Source: Acanthosepion lycidas (Eukaryota > Mollusca > Cephalopoda > Sepiida > Sepiidae). Taken from it: a stretch of DNA of 64,000 bases. Shown piece by piece: positions 47,796 through 58,880 of this stretch. The stretch's first letter is position 1; the number at the start of each line of letters is the position of its first letter. The position numbers were made by a program, and so were the translations under genes. Location of the stretch: the NCBI GenBank assembly GCA_963932145.1, contig OZ010580.1:508001-572000 (forward strand). Reading direction: 5' to 3'. The notes under the pieces are model-generated. The model saw only the letters and a program-made list of their open reading frames with translations. It was not told the DNA's origin and did not search any database.

Positions 47796-49388
47796 CTACA
47801 CATACTTTGTTAAAATGAGGTGATTTTTATGCCTACATTTACAAATCAACTCATTATGTCTGTTCAATAGTATGTCCGGATTCTTATGTTTTATAATTAG
47901 TATTTTTTTCATAATGTACAAATTGTATCTGTCTCTGAAATTAATCGGAGTTTTGGCTCTTGAGACGATTTTCCATTTTATTTGTGGGGTTAATTTGTTT
48001 TCCAATAACTCCCAATAGTGCTTTGAAAGTGCAGTTTGGTGTTTTTTTGATTCATTATAAAAGGATTGGCGATGGTTGTAAAATCGTTGTTTCCAACTTC
48101 CCGCCGAAATTCCTATGTAGATCTTCTTATGTTCAATATTTTCTTTGGGGAAAATCGTAGCTTCGTATACTATGTTTTTGGACAAACATACTCCTTCTAC
48201 TGGACAGACAGATCCTTCCCTGCAGTTACAGGTAGATTTGGTCTTTGGGCTTGTATTAGGATCTTTTTGAAGTTGATTATAAAATTCATTTAAAATTTTA
48301 CTATTATGGGAGCTAATAATTTTTTCCATGTTGTTCATGCAGGAATAACTAATTTTTAAATTCATTCTATTGAACAACTTTTTTAATAGCTTATCTTTTT
48401 TAAAATGTTTATCTATTAATTTAAGAAAATATTTTCCTATATTAATGTTCGACAGCTTACAGAAGGGTGGGTTGAACCATATAATTTTCCTATTTCTATT
48501 TCTAGATTTAGAAGACGTGTCGCTAGTAGATTTATCTATATAAGTGAGTGTTTGTTTGAATTTGCTTTTTAATAGGGCTTGATTGTATGTTGATTTATTT
48601 TGATCAAAGATGCTTTTACTAGAGGATAGTTTATTTATTCTAGTATTTACAGTGTTAGTGATCTGTTTCATAATTGCTATAGGGTGGTTTGAGTCGATAT
48701 TTATGTATATGGGCGATTGGTTCTCCTTTTGGAAAGGTTTATAAGTGTTATTTTCAAGATCAAATGTTACGTCTAGAAAATTTACTATTTTCAGGTTAGA
48801 TGATATTTCTATTTTAAAACCTATATATTTGAAAGCCTTAATTATTTTCTTCTGGAGTTGGGATGTAAGAGGTCCATTAGAGTTAGGTATAATAATGAGA
48901 CCATCATCCCTGTAAAGCCCTACATTTTGGTGGTTAAGAAATCTGCTCAGAATATCTAAAATATACATCCCTATTAGGTCCGCTATTTGAGCAGAATCAA
49001 ACCCTCCCATTGGGACATCGAAATTGTCACTGTTATTTTTAAACCAAGTAGTGTCGTTAAGTTTAAGTACAGATTTTCTGGAATCCATTATGATTTTAAT
49101 TTCCTCGTCAGTGATTTCAGTATAGTTTCTAGCAAAATTTAGGCTATTTTCTAATAAATCTTTAGAAATGGAGGGGTAAAAATCGATAATGTCTAATTGG
49201 ATAAAGGTGGCTTTATTTTTAGATTTTATATTTTTGAACCACTTAATGGTGTCAGATGAATCTTTCCAAAGGTTTAAGGGATAATTTTCTAATATAGATA
49301 CCTTTATTCTTTTAAGAATGTTTCTAGAAATTAGTCCTAACTCTGATTTGGAGGGATTTATTAATCTGGACTGTATATTATTTTTAAA
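47796..49388 (-). CDS. Penelope-like reverse transcriptase with GIY-YIG endonuclease
   Basis: The open frame continues upstream to an ATG at 49595, but its first 69 codons are low-complexity: a Tyr-Ile run encoded by the (TA)n, before which no homology is seen. From there the protein has INPSKSELG, motif A FIQLDIIDFY (131-140), motif B PMGGFDSAQ (195-203), motif C LYRDD (227-231) and NFLDVTFD (272-279). There is then a Cys cluster (C456, C458, C464, C470) and a GIY-YIG nuclease as VYEA...KIYIGIS (476-497) with R504. These residue numbers count from the ATG at 49595. RT copies the element RNA and the nuclease nicks the target. Relatives have some 200 more N-terminal residues, so this copy is 5'-truncated. 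Where I expect the catalytic Glu of the nuclease ('LYIMKK', about 559-564), Met is found. Confidence 0.85.
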   Translation of the reverse strand, partial: FKNNIQSRLINPSKSELGLISRNILKRIKVSILENYPLNLWKDSSDTIKWFKNIKSKNKATFIQLDIIDFYPSISKDLLENSLNFARNYTEITDEEIKIIMDSRKSVLKLNDTTWFKNNSDNFDVPMGGFDSAQIADLIGMYILDILSRFLNHQNVGLYRDDGLIIIPNSNGPLTSQLQKKIIKAFKYIGFKIEISSNLKIVNFLDVTFDLENNTYKPFQKENQSPIYINIDSNHPIAIMKQITNTVNTRINKLSSSKSIFDQNKSTYNQALLKSKFKQTLTYIDKSTSDTSSKSRNRNRKIIWFNPPFCKLSNINIGKYFLKLIDKHFKKDKLLKKLFNRMNLKISYSCMNNMEKIISSHNSKILNEFYNQLQKDPNTSPKTKSTCNCREGSVCPVEGVCLSKNIVYEATIFPKENIEHKKIYIGISAGSWKQRFYNHRQSFYNESKKHQTALSKHYWELLENKLTPQIKWKIVSRAKTPINFRDRYNLYIMKKILIIKHKNPDILLNRHNELICKCRHKNHLILTKYV

Positions 49389-49389
49389 T

Positions 49390-49408
49390 ATATATATATA
49401 TATATATG

Positions 49409-49456
<48 letters not shown>
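49390..49456. repeat. (TA)n at the 5' edge of the Penelope-like element
   Basis: TA tract with one GTAT interruption, followed by a TG-rich patch. It coincides with the 5' truncation point of the element. Confidence 0.9.
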
Positions 49457-49459
<3 letters not shown>

Positions 49460-49860
49460 TGTGTGTGTTTGAGTGTGTGCGCGAGTGTGTCTTGGGTTTA
49501 ACGATCGACCAGTATATTTCTTTTAAGACAACCGACATTTGTATGCTCAATATTAAGAAATTGTGTTTTACTAGTAAACAGATAGAATAAGCCATTCAAC
49601 ACTTATCTTTCCGACTCAGAGTTTCGCAAATATCTAATGTCCAATGACTATAAATAGTTACAATTCTTTACTCTATTAAAAATCTAATTAAAATTCATTT
49701 ACTTCAAATTGTTCTTGCGTACATTCATAACCATAACTGAAAAACTGCGATTTTACAAAATTATTTAATAAATGAAATAGAACAATTTTAGATTAGATTA
49801 CGTCATGTTTTGACGTTTCTAAGAAAGGACAAATATAAAATATATTGACAACATTATGTA

Positions 49861-49868
<8 letters not shown>

Positions 49869-49929
<61 letters not shown>

Positions 49930-50165
49930 AAATTATCTAAACCCCTAATGAGTGAATACCATCTGTAAAACTTTAAGCCGAGAAGATAAGATTTCATTCT
50001 TTATTTTGCTTACTACCGATGAATTTTCTTGTCGAGAACAACTGATTCAGTAGATTTTACATTTTTACTGAAAAGCTTGCACAAGTTAATTGTTTAAAGT
50101 GGTCAATTGCCTGTGGCTTGCAATACACAACTCTCTCTCTCTCTCTCCCTCTCTCTCTCTCTCTA
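49869..50165. repeat. (TA)n at 49869-49922 and (CT)n at 50130-50165
   Basis: Two microsatellites separated by about 200 bp of unremarkable sequence. Confidence 0.9.
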
Positions 50166-50339
50166 TTGTATCCCCATGACCTTGTACTGTTTTACTACGT
50201 GTCACATGTCAGATGAAGAGACAATCGCAGGCATTTTGAATAGGATTTTTCTATCACCTAACTGCATGTTAGCCGTAGGCTCCTATGAGAAGCTCTTTTG
50301 CCAACCCATTTTAGGCTGGATTGAATTGTGACTTTTCCT

Positions 50340-50430
50340 TAACCTAGGCTGGTTGCCAATCGAGGTTATAGGGCCCAGTTTAGCCTGCTATTTACTCATG
50401 GCTGGGAGTGGGGTGATAGATTCAGACCTT
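50340..50430. repeat. Copy of a short conserved repeat domain
   Basis: The string GCCTGCTATTTACTCATGGC and neighbouring blocks recur with changes at 56570-56650 and 43690-43750. It may be a SINE core domain. A (TA)n follows at 50509-50545. Confidence 0.6.
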
Positions 50431-50508
50431 ACTCAAGGCTATTTGTACGTAAGTGAATGTAACGAAATTGACTGTAACGAAATTGACTGGAATTGACATG
50501 TTCGATGT

Positions 50509-50549
<41 letters not shown>

Positions 50550-50629
50550 ACGCTAACAACGGAGGTACTGATATACCTTTTAAATTTCCACGAAGATATC
50601 TCACCAAAATAAAACCAATTCATGTTGGT

Positions 50630-50895
50630 TTTATGAAATTCTTACATGAATTATTTTCATTATTTCATATAATTTGGAATTATCTTTCATCTTTTATTTG
50701 TAACACAATAATTTGACAGATACGTTCTTCGACCTTCCTCAGCTGCCGGTTGCATTGGCAATCACAGCACTGATTGATTTGTTGTTTGACTTGTGTTTGA
50801 CTTACCAAGACATATTTCGAATTGTTGGAGGTCGCTTAAAGTAGCCAGTGTTTCCAAGCGACTTTCCATTTAAGTACTGACCGGGTTCGACACCT
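50630..50895 (-). mobile_element. 5S rRNA-derived SINE-like repeat
   Basis: The minus strand of 50832-50893 reads CCCGGTCAGTACTTAAATGG, then a GTCGCTTGGAAACACTGGCT block. It corresponds, with substitutions, to the 3' half of 5S rRNA (CCCGGTTAGTACTTGGATGG then GACCGCCTGGGAATACCGGG). Beyond this the minus strand runs to CTGAGGAAGGTCGAAG near 50735 and an AAATAAAAG-rich tail near 50700. A 5S-like head with a retroelement-like tail fits a 5S-derived SINE. The 5' half of 5S is missing or unrecognisable, so a plain 5S pseudogene is also possible. Confidence 0.6.
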
Positions 50896-50899
50896 TTAT

Positions 50900-52540
50900 A
50901 TAACAAAGATAATATTTCGAAAAATTTCTGGAATAATGAAGATATCATCTCGAAAAATCAAACAATAGATTCTAATTTTAAAGAAATATAAAGTCACGAT
51001 TATAACCCGTAGAATTAAAAACTAAACAAAGAAAATAAGTGGAAAGATGCGCCTCGACATAATTTATCTGAAAAAAGATATAAGAAACATTGACAAATAT
51101 TTCACATTACTCTCTTTACAGAATGCATATTCTCCAAATATCCAAAAGAACTTTTAAAAAATGGTTACCATGAAAATATTCCATGAATATTCTTAATAAC
51201 TTGCCGCAAATATATGACTAAGAATTCCTCTGCAGACAATGACGACTTAACACGTAGCGTTATTTGCATCATACTTGACAAGATGTGAGTGAAACAAACT
51301 CTGGAAGCTAATTTTAGTGACTGGACCCACCACTCATGCCCAGATTACGGAATTGAGACCCGAATCTGTCATTATCTTCTTTAATATAAATTTTATGCAT
51401 TTTATATTTATATATGTTTATGTCTTTAATTCGTCGAAAATAATTTCGTTTCTATATTTATACTAATTTAAACGAAAGTGAAAACTTCCAAAACATGTAG
51501 ACAAATGAATGCACTTGTGTGTGTGTGTGTGTGTGTAAAATTTACTGTAACGTAAATTAGCTTCCATTGTCGGATATTTTTCTGTTGATTTCTCTCCACA
51601 CATAACGAATTTTCTATGATTTCCTCAGCAAGTTATTTTTTTCTCAAAATACAAAAATTGCGCTAATTAATGTTTTGTCAATTCATTTAACGCCTATTAT
51701 TCAGTCCAATCTTTGCTTGTATTTTAATTTCTATGTTTCTTCAAAATAAACCTTTTTCAACAACAACAGCGCTGCACTAATATAAAACTTGTTTTTCCCA
51801 AAGTTCAAAAATTAAAATATATTAAGCGAAAAATATCTTTAAAATTATTGTCATTGCTAGATCCTATAACATTATCGCAAACATCTAATTATTTTACGCT
51901 GGATTCTTTTCATCTCTGATATTTTAGCGACCTTACACCCACTTTGTACTCTGTAAAATGTCAAAAATCAATCCATGTTTATCAATTATTAATATAAATT
52001 TTATGACGACCTTTTTCGAAATTTCAAATGTATACCGTGGGTATCTCGAATTAATTCTACGATCACAAAAGATTTTCAAATCTTATTTCAGATTTTGTGT
52101 ACTCTAGAAATACCATAGAAAAATTATCTTCTGTGGACCTTTGACAAGCCTAAAGAAAAAGAAAAACCTGATTCAGAAAAAGTCAAACAATTCTATTACT
52201 TTTGCAGACTTCTGGCATAAACTATTTTGCTAATTTCGGTTTATTAAGCCAGAATTATTGGATAAAAAAACAATAAATAGTTTCTTCAATCTATCTTTCG
52301 AATTTGTTGTCTATTTTTACTGAGGATCTCATGCAAAAAATAATCAGTAGCGTCTAAACATGTTTGTTTTTCACTAGTAATTAAAATGGCGGTTAAACAG
52401 GCCTCTCTATAAGAGAAGAGAAGCTATTTATTTATTGGCTATATAAACCAGAAAAAATAATTTTATCTGCAAACTATACTTTTATTTTAGTTTATATATA
52501 AACTATATGACTCGAATAGTTCAGCATAATGACAATAAAC
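50900..52540. other. AT-rich non-coding stretch
   Basis: No gene or repeat unit was recognised apart from a short (TG)n at 51517-51536. Confidence 0.5.
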
Positions 52541-52543
52541 ACA

Positions 52544-52574
52544 CACACACAGATATGCGCACACACACACTCAA

Positions 52575-52640
<66 letters not shown>
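52544..52640. repeat. (CA)n(TA)n microsatellite
   Basis: CA-rich block to 52600, then TA to 52640. Confidence 0.95.
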
Positions 52641-52643
<3 letters not shown>

Positions 52644-52732
52644 CGAATACAGGATTGGTATAGATTAAATAAAATTCCGATAACCAAAACTACTATTTTT
52701 AAAAAAAATGTTTCAAGGTAGAGTAAATAATA

Positions 52733-52940
52733 TTTATTCAAAAATTATAACATAAGCATGTTATAACATCACTACAAAAATAGCCATTTTGTTTCAATAC
52801 TTCTGGTGTCTTGTCAAGTGATGGTGTCGATTGCAAAACCTTAATCAATACCATCACTTGACAAAGCAACAGAAGTATTTAAACAAAATGGCTATTTTGT
52901 AGTGATGTTATAACATGCTTATGTTATAGTTTTTAATAAA
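52733..52940. repeat. 208-bp palindromic element
   Basis: The left arm from 52733 and the right arm ending at 52940 are inverted copies over about 95 bp each. Paired landmarks are ATAACATAAGCATGTTATAA, AAAATAGCCATTTTGTTT and TGTCAAGTGATGGT, around a short centre near 52835-52840. The arms differ at a handful of positions. There is no coding frame. (TA)n tracts lie on both sides (ending 52640 and from 52943). It fits a foldback MITE or an inverted duplication. Confidence 0.85.
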
Positions 52941-52941
52941 C

Positions 52942-52942
<1 letters not shown>

Positions 52943-53007
<65 letters not shown>
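52943..53007. repeat. (TA)n microsatellite
   Basis: TA tract directly adjoining the palindromic element. Confidence 0.95.
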
Positions 53008-53014
<7 letters not shown>

Positions 53015-53384
53015 ATTTAGGCAGTATATCTTCTTTCAAACACATTTCATTGAATAATATAGACATATTATGTCAATTTATTTCTCTAGTGATCCTTTCC
53101 AGTTTTATACTCAGTTTCTTGATGTTAAGATGAAATTCATCAAGGAAGGTAGTTTTTTCCTACCGAAGTACTTTCGATCGCCTCCAAGATCATCTTCAGG
53201 GGTAAATTACAAAGACAAACTTATTATAATTGTGATAAAATCTTCATTTCACTGTGGTAGTGATTTAAAGAAAGAAAAAAAGAAAAAAACACTGGTGAAC
53301 GCGCTCTGTTATAATTAAATTAAATTTTTTAATTTATCCGTTGCAGCTAGGGAATTTTTTGTTCACGCGTTTTTTTACTTTTTT

Positions 53385-53910
53385 TAAGATGCTGGCAAAA
53401 TGTTCGGTTTGCTGTACAGCTCCAGTCAGTACCTGACTCCTCCTGTTATCCTCTCCTTTTACAAGAGCCAAATCAGACCGAAAATGGAGTACTGGCAGGA
53501 GCTGCCTAGTCTTCACTTTTCAGTTTCAGTTACGGTCAAAAACGTGGGCACGGTCTTGTGAGTGATGAATTATTTTATTCCATACAACCCCTTTCCAGTA
53601 AACGAAATGTTACATGCTTCTCGCTACCCTATCGCTATTTCCATGGAATGTGTTCAGGCGAACTACATTCCTTAGTTCCACCAGTCCTAACCTTCACGGC
53701 TAAGACTCACCAACACACTTACATTGTAGCGGACTACCCTTATTCCCTTCGTATTTCATTGGTGATATTTAAGTTCCAATCGAACAGTTTCTTCCAACGA
53801 GCTGCTAATTTGTGAAAACGACTCCCAAGAGGATGCTCCCCCGATCACTACAATCTTAACCTGTTCAAATCTAAGGTAAACCGGTATCTTCCTCACATAT
53901 CCTTATAAAT
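53385..53910 (+). pseudogene. Jockey-like LINE, post-RT region
   Basis: Plus-strand translation gives MFGLLYSSSQYLTPPVILSF then YKSQIRPKMEYW, the conserved block after the RT palm. It continues with LPYRYFHGMCSGELHSLVPP near 53620-53680 and ends with a 'RLPRGCSPDHYNLNLFKSK' type tail near 53820-53880. Frameshifts separate the parts. The family is the same as at 1-2 kb on the opposite strand. Confidence 0.75.
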
Positions 53911-53984
53911 CGTGACCCTTATTTCTTCTTCTGAAACACTCTATCATTTTTGTTTTCATTTTCCTTAAAACTTCCTTGTTTCAC

Positions 53985-54145
53985 ACATGTTCTGTCCATG
54001 GTATTCTCAGCATCCTTCTGTAGAACTGCATATCTGTTGCCCCAAAATCTGCTCTTTATCCGTGAGAAAATTGTCCAGCATTCACTGCCAGATACGAAGG
54101 TGGAGTGATATTATATAGCAATTCCGAGCACTCTTCGCTTTACTG
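53985..54145 (-). pseudogene. L1-like LINE fragment
   Basis: Shares the string CCATGGTATTCTCAGCATCC and its neighbours with 27430-27480. On the minus strand this is the MLRIPWT-coding block of the L1-like LINE. Only about 160 bp is kept. Confidence 0.65.
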
Positions 54146-54778
54146 GTCATATTTTCTGATCATTATTTAATTGCCTTTTCCAACCAAATGTTTTCCGATT
54201 TGTGAAAAAGATCCAGATATAAGGATTTTTCTCTTGACACTGGAAGTTGTTTTTTTGCTGTGAATCGAATTTTTTACTGACTTCAACGAAAAAAATGTAA
54301 ACCCGGACACTGGGTTTTATGTTTAAAGGGGAAGAAATCTCCAGTTTTATTTTTGAGTTATTTCCCTGAGTAAAAAATACCACTTTATTTTTTACTTCTA
54401 GGTAAAAAAAAGCGGTGGAGAGGGGGTAAACCAAATCATATTTCATTTTCTCTTACAATTTTGTTTTTTCTTGTTCGCTCTAGCGATTTAACATTTCTAA
54501 AAATAAAATATCTTCTCGTAATCTTCTTTAAATATTTTTATATTCGAGAAATTCTTGGACAATCTATATTCAATTCCTCTTGATGACTGCTCTTCGGTTG
54601 TTAGATTTTTCACTAATCAAAGTACTGTAGTGTTTAGGCTTTCTGTAAAAGGAAGAATTTTTTTTTTTCTCTGGGGTCGACTTTCACACTAAAGTACTGA
54701 AAACTTTCAAATTTATAGTTTGTAACGGTATTTATGGTCTAAATCAATCCGTACATTTTTTTTTTTTTACTAATGTGT

Positions 54779-55520
54779 AACAAGAGGCAACAAGAGAAAG
54801 AACACAAAAAATAACTTTTTATAACAAGAACAATATTTATACTTTATGTCAAATGATATACTTGAATAATTAATAGGAGTTACTTCCCTTTTACTGGAAT
54901 TAAAGTCTTTACTAATGAAATATTTTTTATCTGAGTTCTTAGTCTGAGCTCCCCCTATTCCATTACAATGTTGATAATCTGGTCATCGCCAAGTCTTTCT
55001 GTTCTGATTTATTGTCACTATTTGCCCAAGCATTGATTTTTTAGCCATTACGAAATCTCTTGTTATCAGTTCCCTGTAATTCTCAATGATTTCAGAGATC
55101 ACTCTTTGATATGAACCCTTATCCCCTTTACTGTTCTGGTTATCAAAACGTATAACGTTGTACCAAATCATGTGACTGTTAATGAATTGATGCTGTCCAG
55201 ACAAGCGATCATTAAGGTCTTTTACTATGATGATTTTACCTGTTGTTTTCATTATCAATTGCACGCAAAAGCGATATCGCTTTATTGCCATAATAAGGGA
55301 GCGGCGGTAGAAGTGAAGGTGTAGAGGTCAGTTAGTTGGTGTGACCTGTCGAATTTATATTTAACGCAAAATACCACAAAAATGTAAAGCAATAAGAAGG
55401 AACACAAAACGATTTTTTATCAAAAACAATCTTCGTTAGCATAATTAATAGGAATTACTTCCCTTTGAATTGAATTAAAGTTTTTACTAAGGAAATATTT
55501 TTTTATCCGAGTTCATAGAA
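54779..55520 (-). other. 102-codon frame between two direct repeats
   Basis: Blocks 54779-54938 and 55382-55520 are direct repeats sharing TTAATAGGA, TTACTTCCCTTT, GAATTAAAGT and TTTACTAA-GAAATATTTTT-like strings. Between them a minus-strand frame (54983-55291) encodes 102 residues with no domain I recognise: basic, with 'KTTGKIIIVKDLND' and 'VISEIIENYRELITRD' stretches. The layout recalls a small terminal-repeat element, but no retroelement motif is seen. It may be a chance frame. Confidence 0.4.
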
Positions 55521-55524
55521 AGTT

Positions 55525-57130
55525 GACTGAACTTGCCGCTCAAAATGTTCACTGTGAGAGAGTTAAAAGAATTCTGTAAAGCTGAAAATATGTTGATAAA
55601 CTTTTGGCTTCAGGTAATGTTTAATTACATTCCGTTGCTTGTAGTTGAATATTCATAATATGTTGATGCTTGTAATATTTTGTAATGTTCTTATGTTTGT
55701 AATTAAGTTTCCGTACGTACGTGCATGTATGCGTGTGTGAATGTTTTCATTGCGTCCGCCCGAAAGAGATCGGAACGCGATTTCTTAATTTTAGTAAGCG
55801 AGAGAAATCAATAAGAGAAAAGAGAACGAACTTGTATCTGGTATTTTATAATCAAATCAACGTGATCTGCTCCGGGAAGCATTTCTGATTTTTGGAGGAA
55901 AAATGGTTTTGAATAATGCGTAGGCGTTGTATGGACGTAGGCGAGAACATGATTTTAATATTAACTGACCAATGAAAGGTGAGAAAAATATCAAGGCTCT
56001 GTGATCCACCTTTTGGACAGATTTGCACAAAAATTGACACTGATAGAAAAGTGGTAGCATAATTATAAAAAGGCACGCGATAGCTCCGTGAGGCTATTCT
56101 AATTGGCCGTCATTCGTACATTCAATACTAACTAAATGTGATTGGACAGTGTGTAGAAATTATTTCAGAAACAAGGAATTAAACGATGTTCACTGTTCAG
56201 ATACCTACGTTCCACTCTACTCTTAGCAAATAATTTAATTCTTCTAATTTTTAACCTACTAAATTAAAATTAATTTGAAACAAAGCCACAAGCACATGAC
56301 ACCCACTAACTATCGAACATCCACTAATGATCGAGAATGGCTTACTAATTACATCAAGGCGATTATTATCGATTGACGTTTATGTCAAATTTTGAAAAAA
56401 ATAGCAACCATCAACAAGGGACATAATTCTGATATACGCATTATGGGTTACTTTCCTTGTTGTCTAGACAGTCAGTTATATGCCCTGACTGATACACGCT
56501 TAAGCGATGTGGTATCTTTCGATACATGTTTGACGAGGCAAATTTTTCTCGCGGTAGGTTGCCATTTCTTTCTGTGGTAGACCAGTTGCCATCCAAGGCT
56601 ATAGAACCCAGTCTGTCCTGCTATTTACTCATAACTCGAGGGAGATACCTTTCCTCAGCAAATAGCGGATTTCGACAACGCTGATTTCAGAAGAGTTCAA
56701 AGGAGGACATTGAAAGTACAAAAAAAACATTTGTTTAATGCGTTCATTTTTTTTTTTTTTTTTTTTTTTTTTTATTCAAATAATGAAATATACACACAAG
56801 TAACTCTGAATGGACCTTAACTGAACTGTAAAATTTCAAATTAAAATAAAAGATAGGTTCAAGAAATGAAAGCAATCTGCACGCTTTAAAAAGAAATAAT
56901 TCCGATACATTGTATTTCATTAATAAATGATAATGTGTCGTTTTTATTCAATTAATATGTCTATGTTTACTCATAACAAGCCTAAAACATTAACTAGAAA
57001 ATATTCGTGACATTTTTAAAATGGCAGATGTCGTAGATTCTCGAATTTAAATAGACTTCAAATCGAATTCTGATCTTCGTTACGCTTTCACTATTCCCTT
57101 TACTGCGTTTTTGTACTTTATTTTCCGAAG
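55525..57130. other. Non-coding stretch; repeat domain at 56570-56650
   Basis: Contains a third copy of the conserved repeat block (CCTGCTATTTACTCATAACT near 56616) and poly-T at 56747-56774. No gene recognised. Confidence 0.5.
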
Positions 57131-57136
57131 AAAGTA

Positions 57137-57320
57137 ATGCACCCTGTTTTAAACGTTTCAGAAGTGGATGTTGGTTATTTAGTATCAACTTTGGAACAGC
57201 ATAGGGGAGTTGATGACGACTTCCTGGGGCGCATGATTATGGCTGATGAAATCTCGTTGCATTACGTTCATCCAGAGACATCGGTTGATTCACTAAAAAT
57301 TCAAAGTTTAGTATTTAACG
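57137..57320 (+). pseudogene. Possible mariner-type transposase fragment
   Basis: The frame reads DDDFLGRMIMADEISLHYVHPET. This resembles the 'FLxRIVTGDETWVHYxxPET' block around the first catalytic Asp of mariner transposases. Only this block is recognisable and the frame ends soon after, so the call is weak. Confidence 0.4.
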
Positions 57321-57399
57321 AAAAAATTGACGGCAACTGTGTTCTGGAATGCAAAAGATGTCCTGCTTGTAATTTTCATATCACATGATCATCTGATGG

Positions 57400-58630
57400 A
57401 AGTTGTTCATCAAAAGAGATCAGAACATTTGCATAGGTGTGGGATTGTCGTAAACCAGGATGACAGCCTATAGCATACGTACTGGTTTCTTTTGACAAAC
57501 AGCTTTCCCCAGTCTATCGTCTGCCACTGCCACTGCCGTCGCAACTACTGTGTCCAGTAAGGCGATGTCCCCCAACCGTCTCGCAAATATGTCTCAATGA
57601 AAATGTCTATGCTCTGGAAATTGTCTTTTAGTCAATTGTTTTGAGACTAAAAGTTGGATTTTTGTCCTTGGCATATAAAAACTGATTACACCACGCACCT
57701 CTATGTTTATTGTTTTATGACAGATTTTACATTTGTTCCAGCGACATATACTTATGCACTCATTATTAAGGCTATTCTGGCTGTTACAAGAAATATTGCA
57801 CATCCCCTGTTGCTGTGCATTGGCAGTTTAAATCCCGGTCTAGTTGTGTCTATCTGCACCTAACTTTTCCTTCCTTGTGTCGAAAATTGTCATACACGAC
57901 AATAAGTCATCAAAATCTGTAAAAGTTTTTGATTGATAAATAGAGTCCATGTGGTTGCTCGCTTTTTTAGTTTTTTTCAATAAAAAAGGAATTACAATTG
58001 ACATATTTTGATTTTAAAATTGTTTCACCGATTATTTTTTTCCATTTTCAGAAAGTTAAATCGCTCCGAGAAATAACCTTTATTAAAAATTTTATAGCCA
58101 ATAAAAATAGCCATCTAATAAAATTTTTCCGTCAACTCTCGATGTTTATTTCAATAATGTTATATTGAAACTCAACGGGGAAATGTTTTCGCCTAGTGAA
58201 ATATGTTTAAATACAATCTATTTCCCCATATTTTAAAATAATTCAGTTGTTTAGCTTTCATATTATTTTTCTTCGCCTACACTCGACGATAAATAAGAAA
58301 ACTCCTTGTGTCTTTGTTATTGACCAAAGATATCAAAACTGTGTCTTTTGTCTAACTTCACTAAGCACAAATTACCACCTTTATACAAAGTGGTTTTCAA
58401 ATTACTCACAATAAATAAAATGTCTGTACTTCTCTGCATTTTTGTAATAAGCAAGATATATATGAATTGCCCGGAATAACAGGTGTGTATAAATTGTATT
58501 TTCCATTAAATGTTTACTGAAAAATGTACGAAATTTATGAACGATGATTGTAATTTGTGCAAACAAATTTGTGACAAAAAGCAATCAATCTAGTCCTTGC
58601 TGTTTCCCTCTGCCCCTAGAGGTCAAATAC
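57400..58630. other. Non-coding stretch, nothing recognised
   Basis: Short frames on both strands without motifs; AT-rich towards the right. Confidence 0.5.
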
Positions 58631-58639
58631 CAACGGTAA

Positions 58640-58880
58640 ATTGAAATGGAAAGATATAAAATATTCACGACATTTCGGCCGTTGTACGCGACGGCCTCCT
58701 TCAGATGATTGGAATTTCAAACTGAACCCTTTATTTCGTCCACCGGGATAGATTGTTCTAGTTCCACGTGTCATGCTTCTTCCAGATGTTTCAGTTATTT
58801 CCCTTTAACTCAACTCTCCAAGTTTTTGTTCACCACTGCAGTAGCCAGGTATTGAACTCACAACCCTTTGGGTCATGCTA
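58640..58880 (-). mobile_element. tRNA-related SINE copy, inverted
   Basis: Minus-strand homologue of 34440-34690. The B-box-like GTGAGTTCAATACC lies at about 58851-58864 (minus), followed by the same body blocks. The tail reads CTGAAGGAGGCCGT, then a loop, then ACGGCCGAAATGTCG. The tail hairpin GGCCGT/ACGGCC is perfect here. Confidence 0.75.

Larger units (their letters stand above)
45735..49388 (-). mobile_element. Penelope-like element, 5'-truncated, with hammerhead at 3' end
   Basis: The element comprises the RT/GIY-YIG frame (47796-49388), a roughly 2-kb AT-rich 3' region and a hammerhead motif at 45755-45825, ending at a (TA)n. The 5' side stops abruptly at another (TA)n exactly where the conserved part of the protein begins. 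The frame has no stop, so the insertion is fairly young. The 3' limit is inferred from the ribozyme and microsatellite, not from a second copy. Confidence 0.75.
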
